Shown here: one piece after another, positions 7,246 through 16,075 of the stretch
How the letters are laid out: every line of letters starts with the position of its first letter
Numbering within the stretch: the stretch's first letter is position 1
Assembly: GCA_036264135.1 (NCBI GenBank)
Contig: DATARN010000220.1
Location: forward strand, 22,041-86,040
Reading direction: 5' to 3'
Source: DATARN01 sp036264135
GTDB lineage: Bacteria; Actinomycetota; Acidimicrobiia; Acidimicrobiales; Palsa-688
Length of the DNA stretch: 64,000 bases
Program-made: the position numbers and the translations under genes
The notes under the pieces: generated by a model
Told to the model about the DNA's origin: nothing
The model's input: the letters and a program-made list of their open reading frames with translations, nothing else
Database searches by the model: none

Positions 7246-9644
7246 CGCGGCAGGGCGAACTGGCATCGCCGCAGGTCGAGGTTGGGGTTGAAGTACGGGT
7301 CGTGGTTCAGGACCGCGTCCCAGCGCCGGCGCATCCGATCGACCTCGGGTACCTCGACCGCGAACCCCCGGGTCTTGCTCTCGTAGTGGAACAGCTCGGC
7401 GTAGGGTGTGTAGACGACCAGGTAGCCCCGCTCCCGCAGGCGCAGGCACAGGTCGACGTCGTTGAACAGGATGGCCAACTCCTCGTCGAGGCCGCCGACC
7501 TCGTCGAAGGCGTCGCGCCGCACCAGCGTGCAGGCGCCGGTGACCGCACTGTAGTTGCGGATCGTCTTGGCGTGGCCGAGATAGCCAGGGTGGTCGCCGG
7601 GGCACTTCCAGAAGGCGTGCCACGCGATCCCGCCGGACAGCCCGAGCACGACGCCGCCGTGCTGGACACTGCCGTCGCCGTAGACGAGCCGGGCGCCGAC
7701 CGCGCCGACCTCGTGGCGCTGTGCGTGCTCGACCATGGCAGAGAGCCACCCGTCGGCGCGCCCCTCGACGTCGCTGTTGAGGAAGAGCAGCATGTCGCCG
7801 TGGGCGTGGCGGGCGCCGAAGTTGTTGAGCGACGACCAGTTGTACGGGTGCGGGTACTCGAGGACCCGGCACTTGGGGTCCTCGGCCAGCCGGCCCAGCA
7901 GGGCCGTGGTCTCCGGCTCCCAGCTCTGGTTGTCGACGAGCACCAGCTCCCACCGGTCGTAGCCGGCCAGGCGGTGGACCGACGCCACGCACTGGCGGAG
8001 CAGCTCGGCGCCGTCCCGGAAGGGCACGATGATGCTGACTAGGGGGTGAGGGGTGGCGATGACCCGTCGAACCCGGTAGGTCTGCGGGACGAGCCCGTCC
8101 TCGACCGTCGCGGCCTCGCCCCGGCGATCGAGCGCCCGGGCCAGCGCATGCATCCCGCGGCGGTCATCGATCTCGCTGGGGCGGCGGTGGTAGGCGACCA
8201 CCGGCACGTGCTCCACGCGCCGCGCCCGCTCGGTGACGCGCAGCGCCAGGTCGTACAGGTCGCGCGCCGGCGCGGGTGGCGGCTCCCAGTCGTCGTCGTC
8301 GAGCAGGGACGAGCGCGCCGCCAGCAGGCCGCCGAGGTACATGGTCGAGAGCAGGAGGTCGGGGGACCAGTCCGGCTTGAACCGGGGGCTGTGGTAGTCC
8401 GCCTCGCCGCCAATGACGTCCTCGTCGGTGTAGACGACGTCCACTTCGGGGTCGTCGGCCACTACCACCGCCAGTTCCTCCAGCGCCCAGGGCTCGAGCT
8501 CGTCGTGTTGGCCCACGAAGGCGACGAAATCACCGGCCGGCGCGTGGGCCCCGGCGGCCGCCAGCTCGGCGAGGGGGCCGGGCGCGGCGGCGTGGACGGC
8601 CGGCGTCAGGCGGAGGTGCCAGTTCGGGTACGACTGGGCTGCCAGCGACTCGGCGCAGCGCCGGGCCAGGGCCGGGTCGGGCCGGTCCACGTCCACGATG
8701 ACCGTGAACGTGGGAAGCGCTCCCGGTGGGCGAGCGCGCCCTTGCCGGCGGCGCGGCGGGTACTTCGCCCGCCATTCGGCGTAGCGGGCGGGGTCCTCGC
8801 CGGCGTCGAGCTCGTAGGCCGGCTCGAACGGCGGCGGGACCTCGTCGGGGTGCCCGGCCAGCCCCTCCAGCGCCGCCAAGGCGGTGGCCAGGCTGCGCTC
8901 GAGGTCGAGCCGCTGCCGGCGGGCGAGGCCGTCGGCCTGCAGGAGGAGGCCGGTGGTCGGCGTCTCGGCGGGCAGCTCCGGCGGCGAAAAGGCGCGGTGT
9001 TGTCCCTCCAGCCGGAGGAGCAGGGCGAGCAGTTTACGTTGCCCGCCCGAGAGCTCGACGGGTGACGCCGGCTCCGACCGGCCCGACGGTGGGGCCGCGA
9101 CGGCACCGGCCGACGGCGGCCGGTCACGGTGGCCGCTCGGCCAGGTGGGCGGGTCGGTCGGCGCCCTCGGTGCCTTCGGTTTCGCCGGCGCTTCGATGAA
9201 CGCTTGCACCTCGGCCGCGTTGCCCGCGGTCAGCAGGACGGGCAGCCCGCGCACCCCCTCGAGCATCTGGCGCCAGGCGCGCTCCCAGTGCGCCAGGGTC
9301 ACCGCACCCGTCGTGCACCCATCCCGGCTCGGTTGCGCCGGCGGCCCGGTGACCAGCACCGCGGAGAGAGGCGCAGGAAGCGCCGATCGCCACAGGGCGA
9401 TGGTGTCGGCCAGGTCGGCCGAACCGAAGACCCATGGTGCGCGGGGAGCGGCGGCCGCCCCCCGGAGCGCGAGGGCCCGCCCCGAGGCGTCGTCGTGACC
9501 GCGCCGGAGCAGCCGGGCCGCCATCTCCTGGTCGACGGGAGCGAGCGCCGGCGTGGCGTCCACGAGGCCGGTCTCGACGGCCAGGTCGACCGTCGCGACT
9601 ACGTCACGAGGGGCTGTCCCGAAGACGAGCAGGCCGCCGGTCAT
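7242..9644 (-). CDS. Tandem-domain GT2 glycosyltransferase with N-terminal sulfotransferase-like region
   Basis: 800-residue protein. The C-terminal half is a clear GT2 (rhamnosyltransferase-like) domain: LVSIIVPFRDGAELLRQC near residue 535, the metal-binding-type LLFLNSDVEG near 616 and the acceptor-side NDVDLCLRLRERGY near 726. A degenerate first GT-A-like unit lies at about 305-500 (TFTVIVDVDRPDP, then DEDVIGGEADYHSPRFKPDW). The first ~155 residues resemble the sulfotransferase-like domain found fused to some actinobacterial GT2 proteins (LWRSALPAPLSAVLVTGPPA, then WERAWRQMLEGVRGLPVLL) but show no clear P-loop. The ATG start overlaps the upstream condensation-domain stop. It may decorate the peptide or a cell-surface polymer. 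Codon use matches its neighbours. Confidence 0.8.
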   Translation of the reverse strand: MTGGLLVFGTAPRDVVATVDLAVETGLVDATPALAPVDQEMAARLLRRGHDDASGRALALRGAAAAPRAPWVFGSADLADTIALWRSALPAPLSAVLVTGPPAQPSRDGCTTGAVTLAHWERAWRQMLEGVRGLPVLLTAGNAAEVQAFIEAPAKPKAPRAPTDPPTWPSGHRDRPPSAGAVAAPPSGRSEPASPVELSGGQRKLLALLLRLEGQHRAFSPPELPAETPTTGLLLQADGLARRQRLDLERSLATALAALEGLAGHPDEVPPPFEPAYELDAGEDPARYAEWRAKYPPRRRQGRARPPGALPTFTVIVDVDRPDPALARRCAESLAAQSYPNWHLRLTPAVHAAAPGPLAELAAAGAHAPAGDFVAFVGQHDELEPWALEELAVVVADDPEVDVVYTDEDVIGGEADYHSPRFKPDWSPDLLLSTMYLGGLLAARSSLLDDDDWEPPPAPARDLYDLALRVTERARRVEHVPVVAYHRRPSEIDDRRGMHALARALDRRGEAATVEDGLVPQTYRVRRVIATPHPLVSIIVPFRDGAELLRQCVASVHRLAGYDRWELVLVDNQSWEPETTALLGRLAEDPKCRVLEYPHPYNWSSLNNFGARHAHGDMLLFLNSDVEGRADGWLSAMVEHAQRHEVGAVGARLVYGDGSVQHGGVVLGLSGGIAWHAFWKCPGDHPGYLGHAKTIRNYSAVTGACTLVRRDAFDEVGGLDEELAILFNDVDLCLRLRERGYLVVYTPYAELFHYESKTRGFAVEVPEVDRMRRRWDAVLNHDPYFNPNLDLRRCQFALPR

Positions 9645-11032
9645 GCCGCCTCAAGGGGGAGCGCGGACAGCGGCAGCAACGGGTCCTCGGCGACCGCGGC
9701 CAGCAACGCCTTAAGCCCGGACACGATTCGCAGGGCGTGGCTCTCGTCGTACCACTGCGGGTGGTGGAGCAGTTCGCCCCACCACGCGGCGCCGTCGTCG
9801 TAGATCCGGAACTCCAGCGGCTTGGCGGCCGCGGTCGTGCCGGGATCGCTGGGCCCTTCCACGGCCGGGGGAGCCGCCACCACCGAGGTGCCGGGCACCC
9901 AGCGGTGCCGGCTAGCGTGATAAAAGTGCAGTGCCACCGGGATGGCGCGGAGGCTGACGTCGATCTGGCGGCGGCGGGCCGCCTCCAGAACCTGCCACAC
10001 CGGCAGGTGCTGGTGTTCCAGCAGCCCGAGCACGGCGTGGCGAGCCCGGCGCACGATCGTCTCGAACGGCGGGTCGCCGGCCAGGTCCACGCGGAGCAGG
10101 GAGACGCCGCCGAACAGCCCGACCATGCTGGCCAGCTCCGCCCGGTCGCGCCCGTCGACGGAGGTGACCATCAAGGTGTCGGGTTCGCCGGTCGCCCGGG
10201 CGACTAGCGCGGCGACCGCGGCGGCGGTAAGCACGAAAGAGGAGGTGCGGAACATCGTGCGCAGGCGGCCGCTCACCTCGCCGTCAAGCGAGAAGGTCAT
10301 CATCCCGGGCGGGGTCACCGCCGCCGTGGTGGGCGAGCCACAGGCCGAGGGATGCAATGGGATCCGGTAGGACGGGCGTAGGCCGTGCAGGGTGCGCGCC
10401 CAGTGCTCCTCGTACTCCTCAAGGGCCTCTGCGTCGAGGAAGCGCCGTTGCCAGACGGCGAAGTCGGCGAAGTCGAGCTGGGCGGGCGCCAGGTCGGGGA
10501 TACGTCCCGAAACCAGCGCATCGCAGATTTCGTCGAGCTCCCCCGACGAAACCAGCGCATCGCAGATTTCGTCGAGCTCCCCCGTCAGGATGGCGGCCGA
10601 GGTGGGGTCGCAGATCAGGTGGTCGAAGACCATCACGAGCTCCTTCACCTCCCCGGCGACGACGAGGTGGGCCCGGAGCAGGGGCCCGGCGGCGGTGTCG
10701 AACGGGCGGGCGACTTCTGCGTCGTGGATCCGGCCGAGCTCGGCCTGGCGCTCGACCGGGGAAAGCGCCGACAGGTCGGTGATCGCCAGGGCGACGTCGG
10801 TCGGCGCAGCGATGGATTGGTAGGGCTCCCCGTCCGACAGAGGGAAGGTCGTCCGCAGCGACTCGTGCCGGCGCACCAGCAGTCCGAGGGCGGCGCGCAC
10901 ACTCGCCGCCTCGACCTCTGGCCGCAGCCGGTGGCGGAGGGACTCGTTGAAGAACCCTTCCGCCGGCGCGTACCGCTCCAGCCACCACATGTGCTCCTGC
11001 ATGAGCGAAAGGGGCACCCGGATCGACGTCAA
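9641..11032 (-). CDS. Stand-alone NRPS condensation-domain protein
   Basis: About 463 residues, one condensation (C) domain without A or PCP partners. The start is placed at TTG 11032, with GGAGG 8 nt upstream; no Met precedes the opening motif PLSLMQEHMWWLERY. The core motif usually written HHxxxDG appears near residue 138 as DHLICDP: the second, catalytic His and the Asp are kept, the first His is Asp and the Gly is Pro. Directly after it 13 residues (GELDEICDALVS[S/G]) are tandemly duplicated by a 39-bp repeat. C-terminal C-domain landmarks follow (VGLFGGVSLLRVDL). It could join a carrier-bound residue to the RiPP or to another peptide. The altered motif and the insertion leave activity uncertain. 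Confidence 0.85.
   Translation of the reverse strand: MTSIRVPLSLMQEHMWWLERYAPAEGFFNESLRHRLRPEVEAASVRAALGLLVRRHESLRTTFPLSDGEPYQSIAAPTDVALAITDLSALSPVERQAELGRIHDAEVARPFDTAAGPLLRAHLVVAGEVKELVMVFDHLICDPTSAAILTGELDEICDALVSSGELDEICDALVSGRIPDLAPAQLDFADFAVWQRRFLDAEALEEYEEHWARTLHGLRPSYRIPLHPSACGSPTTAAVTPPGMMTFSLDGEVSGRLRTMFRTSSFVLTAAAVAALVARATGEPDTLMVTSVDGRDRAELASMVGLFGGVSLLRVDLAGDPPFETIVRRARHAVLGLLEHQHLPVWQVLEAARRRQIDVSLRAIPVALHFYHASRHRWVPGTSVVAAPPAVEGPSDPGTTAAAKPLEFRIYDDGAAWWGELLHHPQWYDESHALRIVSGLKALLAAVAEDPLLPLSALPLEAA
10508..10583. repeat. 39-bp in-frame tandem duplication in the C-domain gene
   Basis: Units start at 10508 and 10547. The second copy is identical over at least 37 bp, with a 39-bp offset that preserves frame and duplicates 13 residues next to the catalytic motif of the condensation domain. 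Sequence identity suggests a recent event. Confidence 0.93.
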
Positions 11033-11118
11033 GGCGCCTGCCTCCGCGGAGCACGCCCGACGGCTAGCGTGCAGGTTCCAGTGTTCGCCGGGAGCAGTGA
11101 GCGCGGCTGCTGAAACCC

Positions 11119-13911
11119 TTGGAACTGCACTGGCCGTGGCGGCCCGATCAACTCGGTCACTCGGGGTTCTTCGTGCTGCGCACGCCGCTGCTGCCTTACG
11201 ACGAGATCCCCCGGTGGTCGGAAGGACCGGGGGCCGAGCGGGCGGGGCGTGACGAGCTGCGCCGCCGCCTCGCCGCGGCGTACGCCCGGCCCGAGGTGTT
11301 CGAGGCGCTGCGGGTGGGATCGCCCAGCCTGGCGGCGGCGTTCGGGGTGTGGGCGAAGGACCCCGACGGCGGGCGCGGACCGGGCATCGAGCTGGCGCTG
11401 GTTCGCTTCTACACCCGGATGGCGACGCGCCCGACACCGTTCGGCCTGTTCGCCGGTTGCTCCGTGGGGGCGGTGGCGGTGGAGACCCGCCTGGTCCTCT
11501 CGGGGCCCGATCACTACCGACGCCAGACCAGGGTCGACGCCGACTACCTGGCTCGGCTGGCGGGCCCTTCCTTCACCGTCACGGGACCGGGAACGGTGTC
11601 GGCGGTGGCCGAGCGCTTGGCCGAGCACCCCGGCTCCTCCGCCGTGGGGGTGGGGCTGGCGGCGGTCGCCAGACTGCTCGACCGGCTGGACACTGCGGGG
11701 CTGGCTGGCTCGGACGCCGTCTACGCGGAGGCGAGTGCCACGTTGGCGGCGCTGGGTGATCCGCCGCCGCCGGAGTTCCCCTTCGACGTGCAGCTGGTGA
11801 AGCCGGCGCCGTCGGCAACCCTCGGCGCCGGAGTCGTCGACGAGCTGATCCGCGGGGTCGCCCTCCTGCACCGCCTCGCCCGGCGCCGCCCCCGTCCGGA
11901 CCTCGACGGCTTCCGCCGGGCCTTCGAGCGACGCTATGGCGGGCGGACGGTTCCCTTGCTGGTGGCGTTGGATCCCGACAGAGGCGTCGGCTTCGGCGAC
12001 CCTCCGCCTCCCTCCGGCGTGGCCGGCTGGCTGAGCCCGCCCCCCGCATCCAGGACCCCGCCGGCCTGGGGGCGCCGGGAGGATCTCCTGGTCGAGCGGC
12101 TGGCCGCGCTCGCTCCCGGGGACCTCGAGCTGGCGCTCGGCCCGGCCGACCTCGAGGCCATGGAGGAGCCCGACCCACCGCCGCTGCCGGCGGCGCTGGC
12201 GGTCCTGGCGACGCTGGCGGCGCCGAGCGAGGCGGCGATCGACAGGGGCCGTTTCCGGGTCCTGGTCGACGTCGCGGGCGGGCCGTCGGGTGCTTGGCTG
12301 CTCGGCCGCTTCTGCCACGCCGACCCGAGGCTGGAGGAAGAGGTGCGCCGCCACCTGGCCGACGAGGAGGCGCTCGATCCCGACGCCGCCTGGGCCGAGA
12401 TCGTGCACCTGCCGGCGGGCAAGTTCGCCAACGTCGTGGTCCGGCCGGTGCTGCGGCGCTACGAGATCGACTGTTTCGGGCCCTCGGGGGCCCCGCCGGC
12501 ACAGCAGCTGGCGCTGTCGGACCTGCAGCTCTCGCTTCGTGAGGGTCGCCTGGTGTTGCGCTCGTCCCGGCTCGGGTGCAGGGTTATCCCCCGCATGACG
12601 AGCGCCTACCAGGCCGACTCGGGGCCGGCCGCCTTTCGTTTCCTGTGCGCCCTCCAGGTGGCGGAGGTAACCGGCGGCGTGGCGTGGGACTGGGGCGCCC
12701 TGGACGGCTTCCCCTTCCTGCCCCGGGTGACCGCCGGCCGCCTGGTTCTGGCCCGGGCCCGTTGGCGGCTCCGCCTGGCCGAGCCGGGAGGGCTCGGCGC
12801 GGGCCGCATCGGCCACCCCGAGGTGGACCGGTGGCGGCGAAACCGAGGCCTGCCCCGGCTCGTCTCCCTGGTCGAGGGTGACCGCGCGCTGTTGGTGGAC
12901 TTCGACAACCTGCTCATGGCCGAGTCGTTCGCGGCGATGGCCGCCGAGCGGGGCGAAGTGGTGGTCGAGGAGGTGTTCCCTGGGCCGGAGGAGCTGTGTG
13001 TGCACGACGGGGTCGGACGGTTCGTGCACGAGTTCGTCGTGCCGCTGGTGGCCCGCCGGGCCCACAGCGCGGTGGAGGGTGCGGCGGTCACGTCGGTCGA
13101 CGATGGCGGCGAGTGGCTGGCGATCGAAGTGTTCGGGCCCCCGCCGGTCCTCGACGGCGTCGTCGCGTCCGTCCTCAACCGCGAGACCGACGGCGAGTGG
13201 CAGTTCCAGCGGGGCAACGAGCCGGACCACCACCTGCGCTGCGTCTTCCACTGCGAGTCGCCGACGGCCCGATGGACGCTCCAGCGCCGGCTGGAGGACC
13301 GGCTCGGGCCGTTCCGCGGTGACGCCGGGATCTGGCGAGTGCAGTTCGCGCCTCTCGTGGCCCCTTTTCCCGCCTTCGAAGTCGAGACGGCGGACAGTGC
13401 GATGGCGGCCGCAGCCATCGCCGCCCTCGGCCCCGACGGCCCGGGCTCGGACTGGCGCTGGCGCTTCGCCCTGGTCGCACTCGACCGCTTGCTCGAGGAC
13501 CTCGGCTTGGAGGGCGAGGAGAAGCTCCGCGCCCTGCAGAGCCGGCGCGACGAGCTGTGGCGCCGGCTCGGTTCGGTCACGGCCTGGAACCGTCAGCTCG
13601 GCCTGGCCTTCCGCCGTCAGCAGCAGGAAGTCGAGGCGTGGATCGACGCCCTCCGCCCCGGCGCGCCGACGCCTTCGGTGGAGGGCTTGCCTCCCCCGGA
13701 CGTGAGGGCGACGCTCGCCGCCGCGCTCCGGCGGCGCAGTGACGCCGTCGCGGCCGCCGGCGCCCGCCCGGGACTTCCGGCGCTGGGTGACGCCTGCCTC
13801 GACCGCCTGCTCCCGACCGGGGACCGCCGTCAGGCGCTCGTCGTGTACGACTTCCTTGGGCGCGTCGCCCGCTCCCGGTCGGCTCGGGGTTCTCATCGGT
13901 GGTCCGGGTAG
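11119..13911 (+). CDS. Full-length LanB-type dehydratase
   Basis: 930-residue class I lanthipeptide-type dehydratase. LanB enzymes use Glu-tRNA to glutamylate Ser/Thr and eliminate to Dha/Dhb. The large N-terminal glutamylation domain carries the family signature RFYTRMATRPTPFGLFAG near residue 96. The elimination (SpaB C-terminal, thiopeptide-type) domain spans about 690-880 (GEWQFQRGNEPDHHLR, then LVAPFPAFE). Both halves are in one chain, unlike the split enzymes typical of thiopeptides. It is the only plus-strand gene in the cluster, diverging from the C-domain gene across 86 bp and overlapping the SagB2 3' end by 19 bp. TTG 11119 is the reported start; an in-frame stop at 11098 leaves only CTG 11107/11110 as alternatives. 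No LanC is visible. Confidence 0.9.
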   Translation: MELHWPWRPDQLGHSGFFVLRTPLLPYDEIPRWSEGPGAERAGRDELRRRLAAAYARPEVFEALRVGSPSLAAAFGVWAKDPDGGRGPGIELALVRFYTRMATRPTPFGLFAGCSVGAVAVETRLVLSGPDHYRRQTRVDADYLARLAGPSFTVTGPGTVSAVAERLAEHPGSSAVGVGLAAVARLLDRLDTAGLAGSDAVYAEASATLAALGDPPPPEFPFDVQLVKPAPSATLGAGVVDELIRGVALLHRLARRRPRPDLDGFRRAFERRYGGRTVPLLVALDPDRGVGFGDPPPPSGVAGWLSPPPASRTPPAWGRREDLLVERLAALAPGDLELALGPADLEAMEEPDPPPLPAALAVLATLAAPSEAAIDRGRFRVLVDVAGGPSGAWLLGRFCHADPRLEEEVRRHLADEEALDPDAAWAEIVHLPAGKFANVVVRPVLRRYEIDCFGPSGAPPAQQLALSDLQLSLREGRLVLRSSRLGCRVIPRMTSAYQADSGPAAFRFLCALQVAEVTGGVAWDWGALDGFPFLPRVTAGRLVLARARWRLRLAEPGGLGAGRIGHPEVDRWRRNRGLPRLVSLVEGDRALLVDFDNLLMAESFAAMAAERGEVVVEEVFPGPEELCVHDGVGRFVHEFVVPLVARRAHSAVEGAAVTSVDDGGEWLAIEVFGPPPVLDGVVASVLNRETDGEWQFQRGNEPDHHLRCVFHCESPTARWTLQRRLEDRLGPFRGDAGIWRVQFAPLVAPFPAFEVETADSAMAAAAIAALGPDGPGSDWRWRFALVALDRLLEDLGLEGEEKLRALQSRRDELWRRLGSVTAWNRQLGLAFRRQQQEVEAWIDALRPGAPTPSVEGLPPPDVRATLAAALRRRSDAVAAAGARPGLPALGDACLDRLLPTGDRRQALVVYDFLGRVARSRSARGSHRWSG

Positions 13912-14939
13912 CCGAGCAGGAAGCCCCCGACCTGCGACTCGGCAAGAGGGTCCAGGCCCAGCCAGCGGGCGTTCTCCTCCTCCAGCCATCCGCCGAGGGC
14001 GCACGGAGCCAGCCCGAGGGCGGTGGCGACCAGGTACATCGTCTGGTAGAGGGCGCCGACGTCTTTCAGGATGAGGGCGAGGGAGATGTTCTGGTACTTC
14101 CACATGGTTCTCTGGAAGACCGCGCTGACGACGAGGATGACCGCCGGGTCCCGGTTGCAGGCGTTGCCGGTCGACGCCCGGGCGTGCCGGGTGATTTCCT
14201 CCTGCCAGGCGTCGGCCGGCCGGACCAAGCGGAGGGTGTGCTCCCCCGGGTCGTAGTGGTAGGCACCCGGCTCCAGCCCGGCCACGGCATTGCACACCGG
14301 GTAGATCTCGAGCGGGTGGCAGGAGCCGGCGCTGGGGGACGGGCGGTGGGTCAATGCCCCCCACCCTGGTGCTCGGGGCCGGCGAGTCACCCGGGCGGCG
14401 TGGTACAGGAACCGGCCGAGCTCGCCGAGGGCGAGCGGCTCGTCGGCGTACGTCCTGACGCTGCGCCGGGCCTCCAGGACCGCCTGGAAGCTGAGCCCGG
14501 CGTCCAGGTCGGCCCGTTCCAACCCGATCGCCGGCCCCGGGGTGCTCTTCAGAGCGGGCGGCGGTGGGCCCACCGGCGGGGAGTCCGGGTCGAAGCCGCC
14601 CCGTGCCGACTTGCGCTGCAGGGCCAGGTCGATCAGGTCCCAGCTGGCGGCGCCGGGCCCGTCGCGACCGTCGTTGCCGGCGCCGGGCGGGTCTGTGACG
14701 ACGAGGCCCATCTCGACCAGCCGATCCGCGGCCCGTTGCACCTTCGACTCCTGGGCCTCCAGAGCCGAGGCCAGCTCGGGCACCGGGGTCCACTCCGACG
14801 CCAGCCGGAGGATGTCCAAGGAGCGCTCTCCGAGGCGGAAGATGCGCCGGTCGTTGCAGTTGCGGGCGTAGACGTCGCGGCCCTCCCAGTGAACGAGACA
14901 GAAGGGCGAGCGCTTGTACGACACTTCCACGCCCGTCAC
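13893..14939 (-). CDS. SagB-family FMN dehydrogenase (azoline oxidase), copy 2
   Basis: 348-residue SagB-type enzyme whose GTG start at 14939 overlaps the E1-like stop (GTGA). A short N-terminal region (~100 residues, ending in a winged-helix-like segment LASALEAQESKVQRAADRLV) precedes the nitroreductase domain: RRSVRTYADEP near 155, HPLEIYPVCNAVAGLEPGAY near 215, and ILKDVGALYQTMYLVATALG near 288 with the family Lys. The C-terminus ends in QVGGFLLGYPDHR. It is more compact than copy 1 and lies directly behind the leader-binding protein, so it is the better candidate for the azole-forming oxidase. Longer frames to 15506 are antisense shadows of the E1-like gene. Confidence 0.88.
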   Translation of the reverse strand: MTGVEVSYKRSPFCLVHWEGRDVYARNCNDRRIFRLGERSLDILRLASEWTPVPELASALEAQESKVQRAADRLVEMGLVVTDPPGAGNDGRDGPGAASWDLIDLALQRKSARGGFDPDSPPVGPPPPALKSTPGPAIGLERADLDAGLSFQAVLEARRSVRTYADEPLALGELGRFLYHAARVTRRPRAPGWGALTHRPSPSAGSCHPLEIYPVCNAVAGLEPGAYHYDPGEHTLRLVRPADAWQEEITRHARASTGNACNRDPAVILVVSAVFQRTMWKYQNISLALILKDVGALYQTMYLVATALGLAPCALGGWLEEENARWLGLDPLAESQVGGFLLGYPDHR

Positions 14940-16075
14940 GACCCGGCGGGTCCCGCCGACGGGCGCAGCCGGCAGGCGGGGCACCCGGGGACGGCGAGGA
15001 GCGCCTCTCGGCGCACCTCGAGGCTCCGGAAGTCGGCCACGACGACGTCGCCCGCCGCGGCTCGACGGCCCGGGGACAGCACCGCCAGCGCCTCCATGGC
15101 CACCATGCCGGCCGCCATGGCCGCCGCCCCACCGAGCACCGCCGGCTGGCGCGGCGAGATCTGGCCGGCGGCCAGCGCCCGGCGGTAGGCGACGTACTCG
15201 TCGTAGTAGCGCAGGTGGCTCGCCCGCCGGTTGGCTTGGCACTCGTGGCAGCCGCCGGGACCCCGAGCCAGGACGGTGGTCACGAGCGCCTCGAGGGGCG
15301 TCGTCTCGTGGAACACCGCGTCGACGCCGAACGACAGGCACGCCTCGTTGACGGTTTCCGCCCCCCCGTCGGCTTCGCCGACCTCGGCGATCACCAGGGA
15401 AAGGGGTCCCGCCCGCCCCAAGGCGGTGACCGGGTCGTCGCCCTCCATGACCACGGTGGGGCCGGCAGTGCCGTTCGGCATCGCCCCCTGGGCCGCGTCC
15501 ATGCACTCCATGGCGGCGACGCGCGAGCGTGGCCGGCCGGCGTGCTGCGGCTCGGAGGGCAGCGTGGCCTGGTCCACGGCCGAAACCTGGCCCGGGTCGG
15601 CGAGGACCAGGGTCCCCACGCCGGACGCCGCCAGCGAGCGCGCCGCCATCCGTGCCACCGGCCCGAGGCCGGCCACCAGGACCCTGGCCTCGTGCAGGGC
15701 GTCGTACGCGCCGTCGAGCGGCCGGTTGGCCGACGCCAGGAATTCCGCCAGGGCGGGGTTGCTCGACCCTTCGGCCCGCTCTCCGGCGCCGTCGATCAGC
15801 ACCCCGTCGTCGTGCAGGCCCCGCAGCAGTTGCTCCAAGGCCCCGTCGGCCAGGGCGAACTGGGCCGAGAGGTCGGCGAGGGTGCGATGCCCGTCGAGCG
15901 CGCTCAGAAGGCGGGGACCGATCTGCCCGAATCGCGGCCCCGCCAGGCGGATGACCCGCCCGGCGCTGCGCAGCTGGACCTCGTCCTCTCCCATGGCGAT
16001 GGCGCGGAAGAAGCCGGGGAGGAGTGGCCGGGCCGGGAGCACCGAGGCGGCTGTGCTGTCGAGGTGGCGGTTCAC
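14936..16075 (-). CDS. E1-like (ThiF-type) RiPP leader-binding / cyclodehydratase partner
   Basis: 379 residues from GTG 16075 (GTGA overlap with the cupin gene). The N-terminal ~110 residues have the winged-helix RiPP-recognition layout expected of TOMM partner proteins. A Rossmann fold follows (VLVAGLGPVARMAARSLAAS near 128), then two Cys pairs, GGCHECQ near 275 and GCPACR near 366, that should bind zinc as in E1-like proteins. In the family the protein binds the precursor leader and delivers it to the YcaO enzyme. Here it is separate from YcaO, as in 'F protein' or Ocin-ThiF-like systems, rather than fused. Confidence 0.85.
   Translation of the reverse strand: MNRHLDSTAASVLPARPLLPGFFRAIAMGEDEVQLRSAGRVIRLAGPRFGQIGPRLLSALDGHRTLADLSAQFALADGALEQLLRGLHDDGVLIDGAGERAEGSSNPALAEFLASANRPLDGAYDALHEARVLVAGLGPVARMAARSLAASGVGTLVLADPGQVSAVDQATLPSEPQHAGRPRSRVAAMECMDAAQGAMPNGTAGPTVVMEGDDPVTALGRAGPLSLVIAEVGEADGGAETVNEACLSFGVDAVFHETTPLEALVTTVLARGPGGCHECQANRRASHLRYYDEYVAYRRALAAGQISPRQPAVLGGAAAMAAGMVAMEALAVLSPGRRAAAGDVVVADFRSLEVRREALLAVPGCPACRLRPSAGPAGS

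Noticed and set aside
11029..15132. 1367-codon minus-strand open frame across the LanB gene
   Set aside because: Arg/Gly/Pro-rich shadow typical of high-GC DNA; the LanB and SagB frames in the same region carry clear family motifs.
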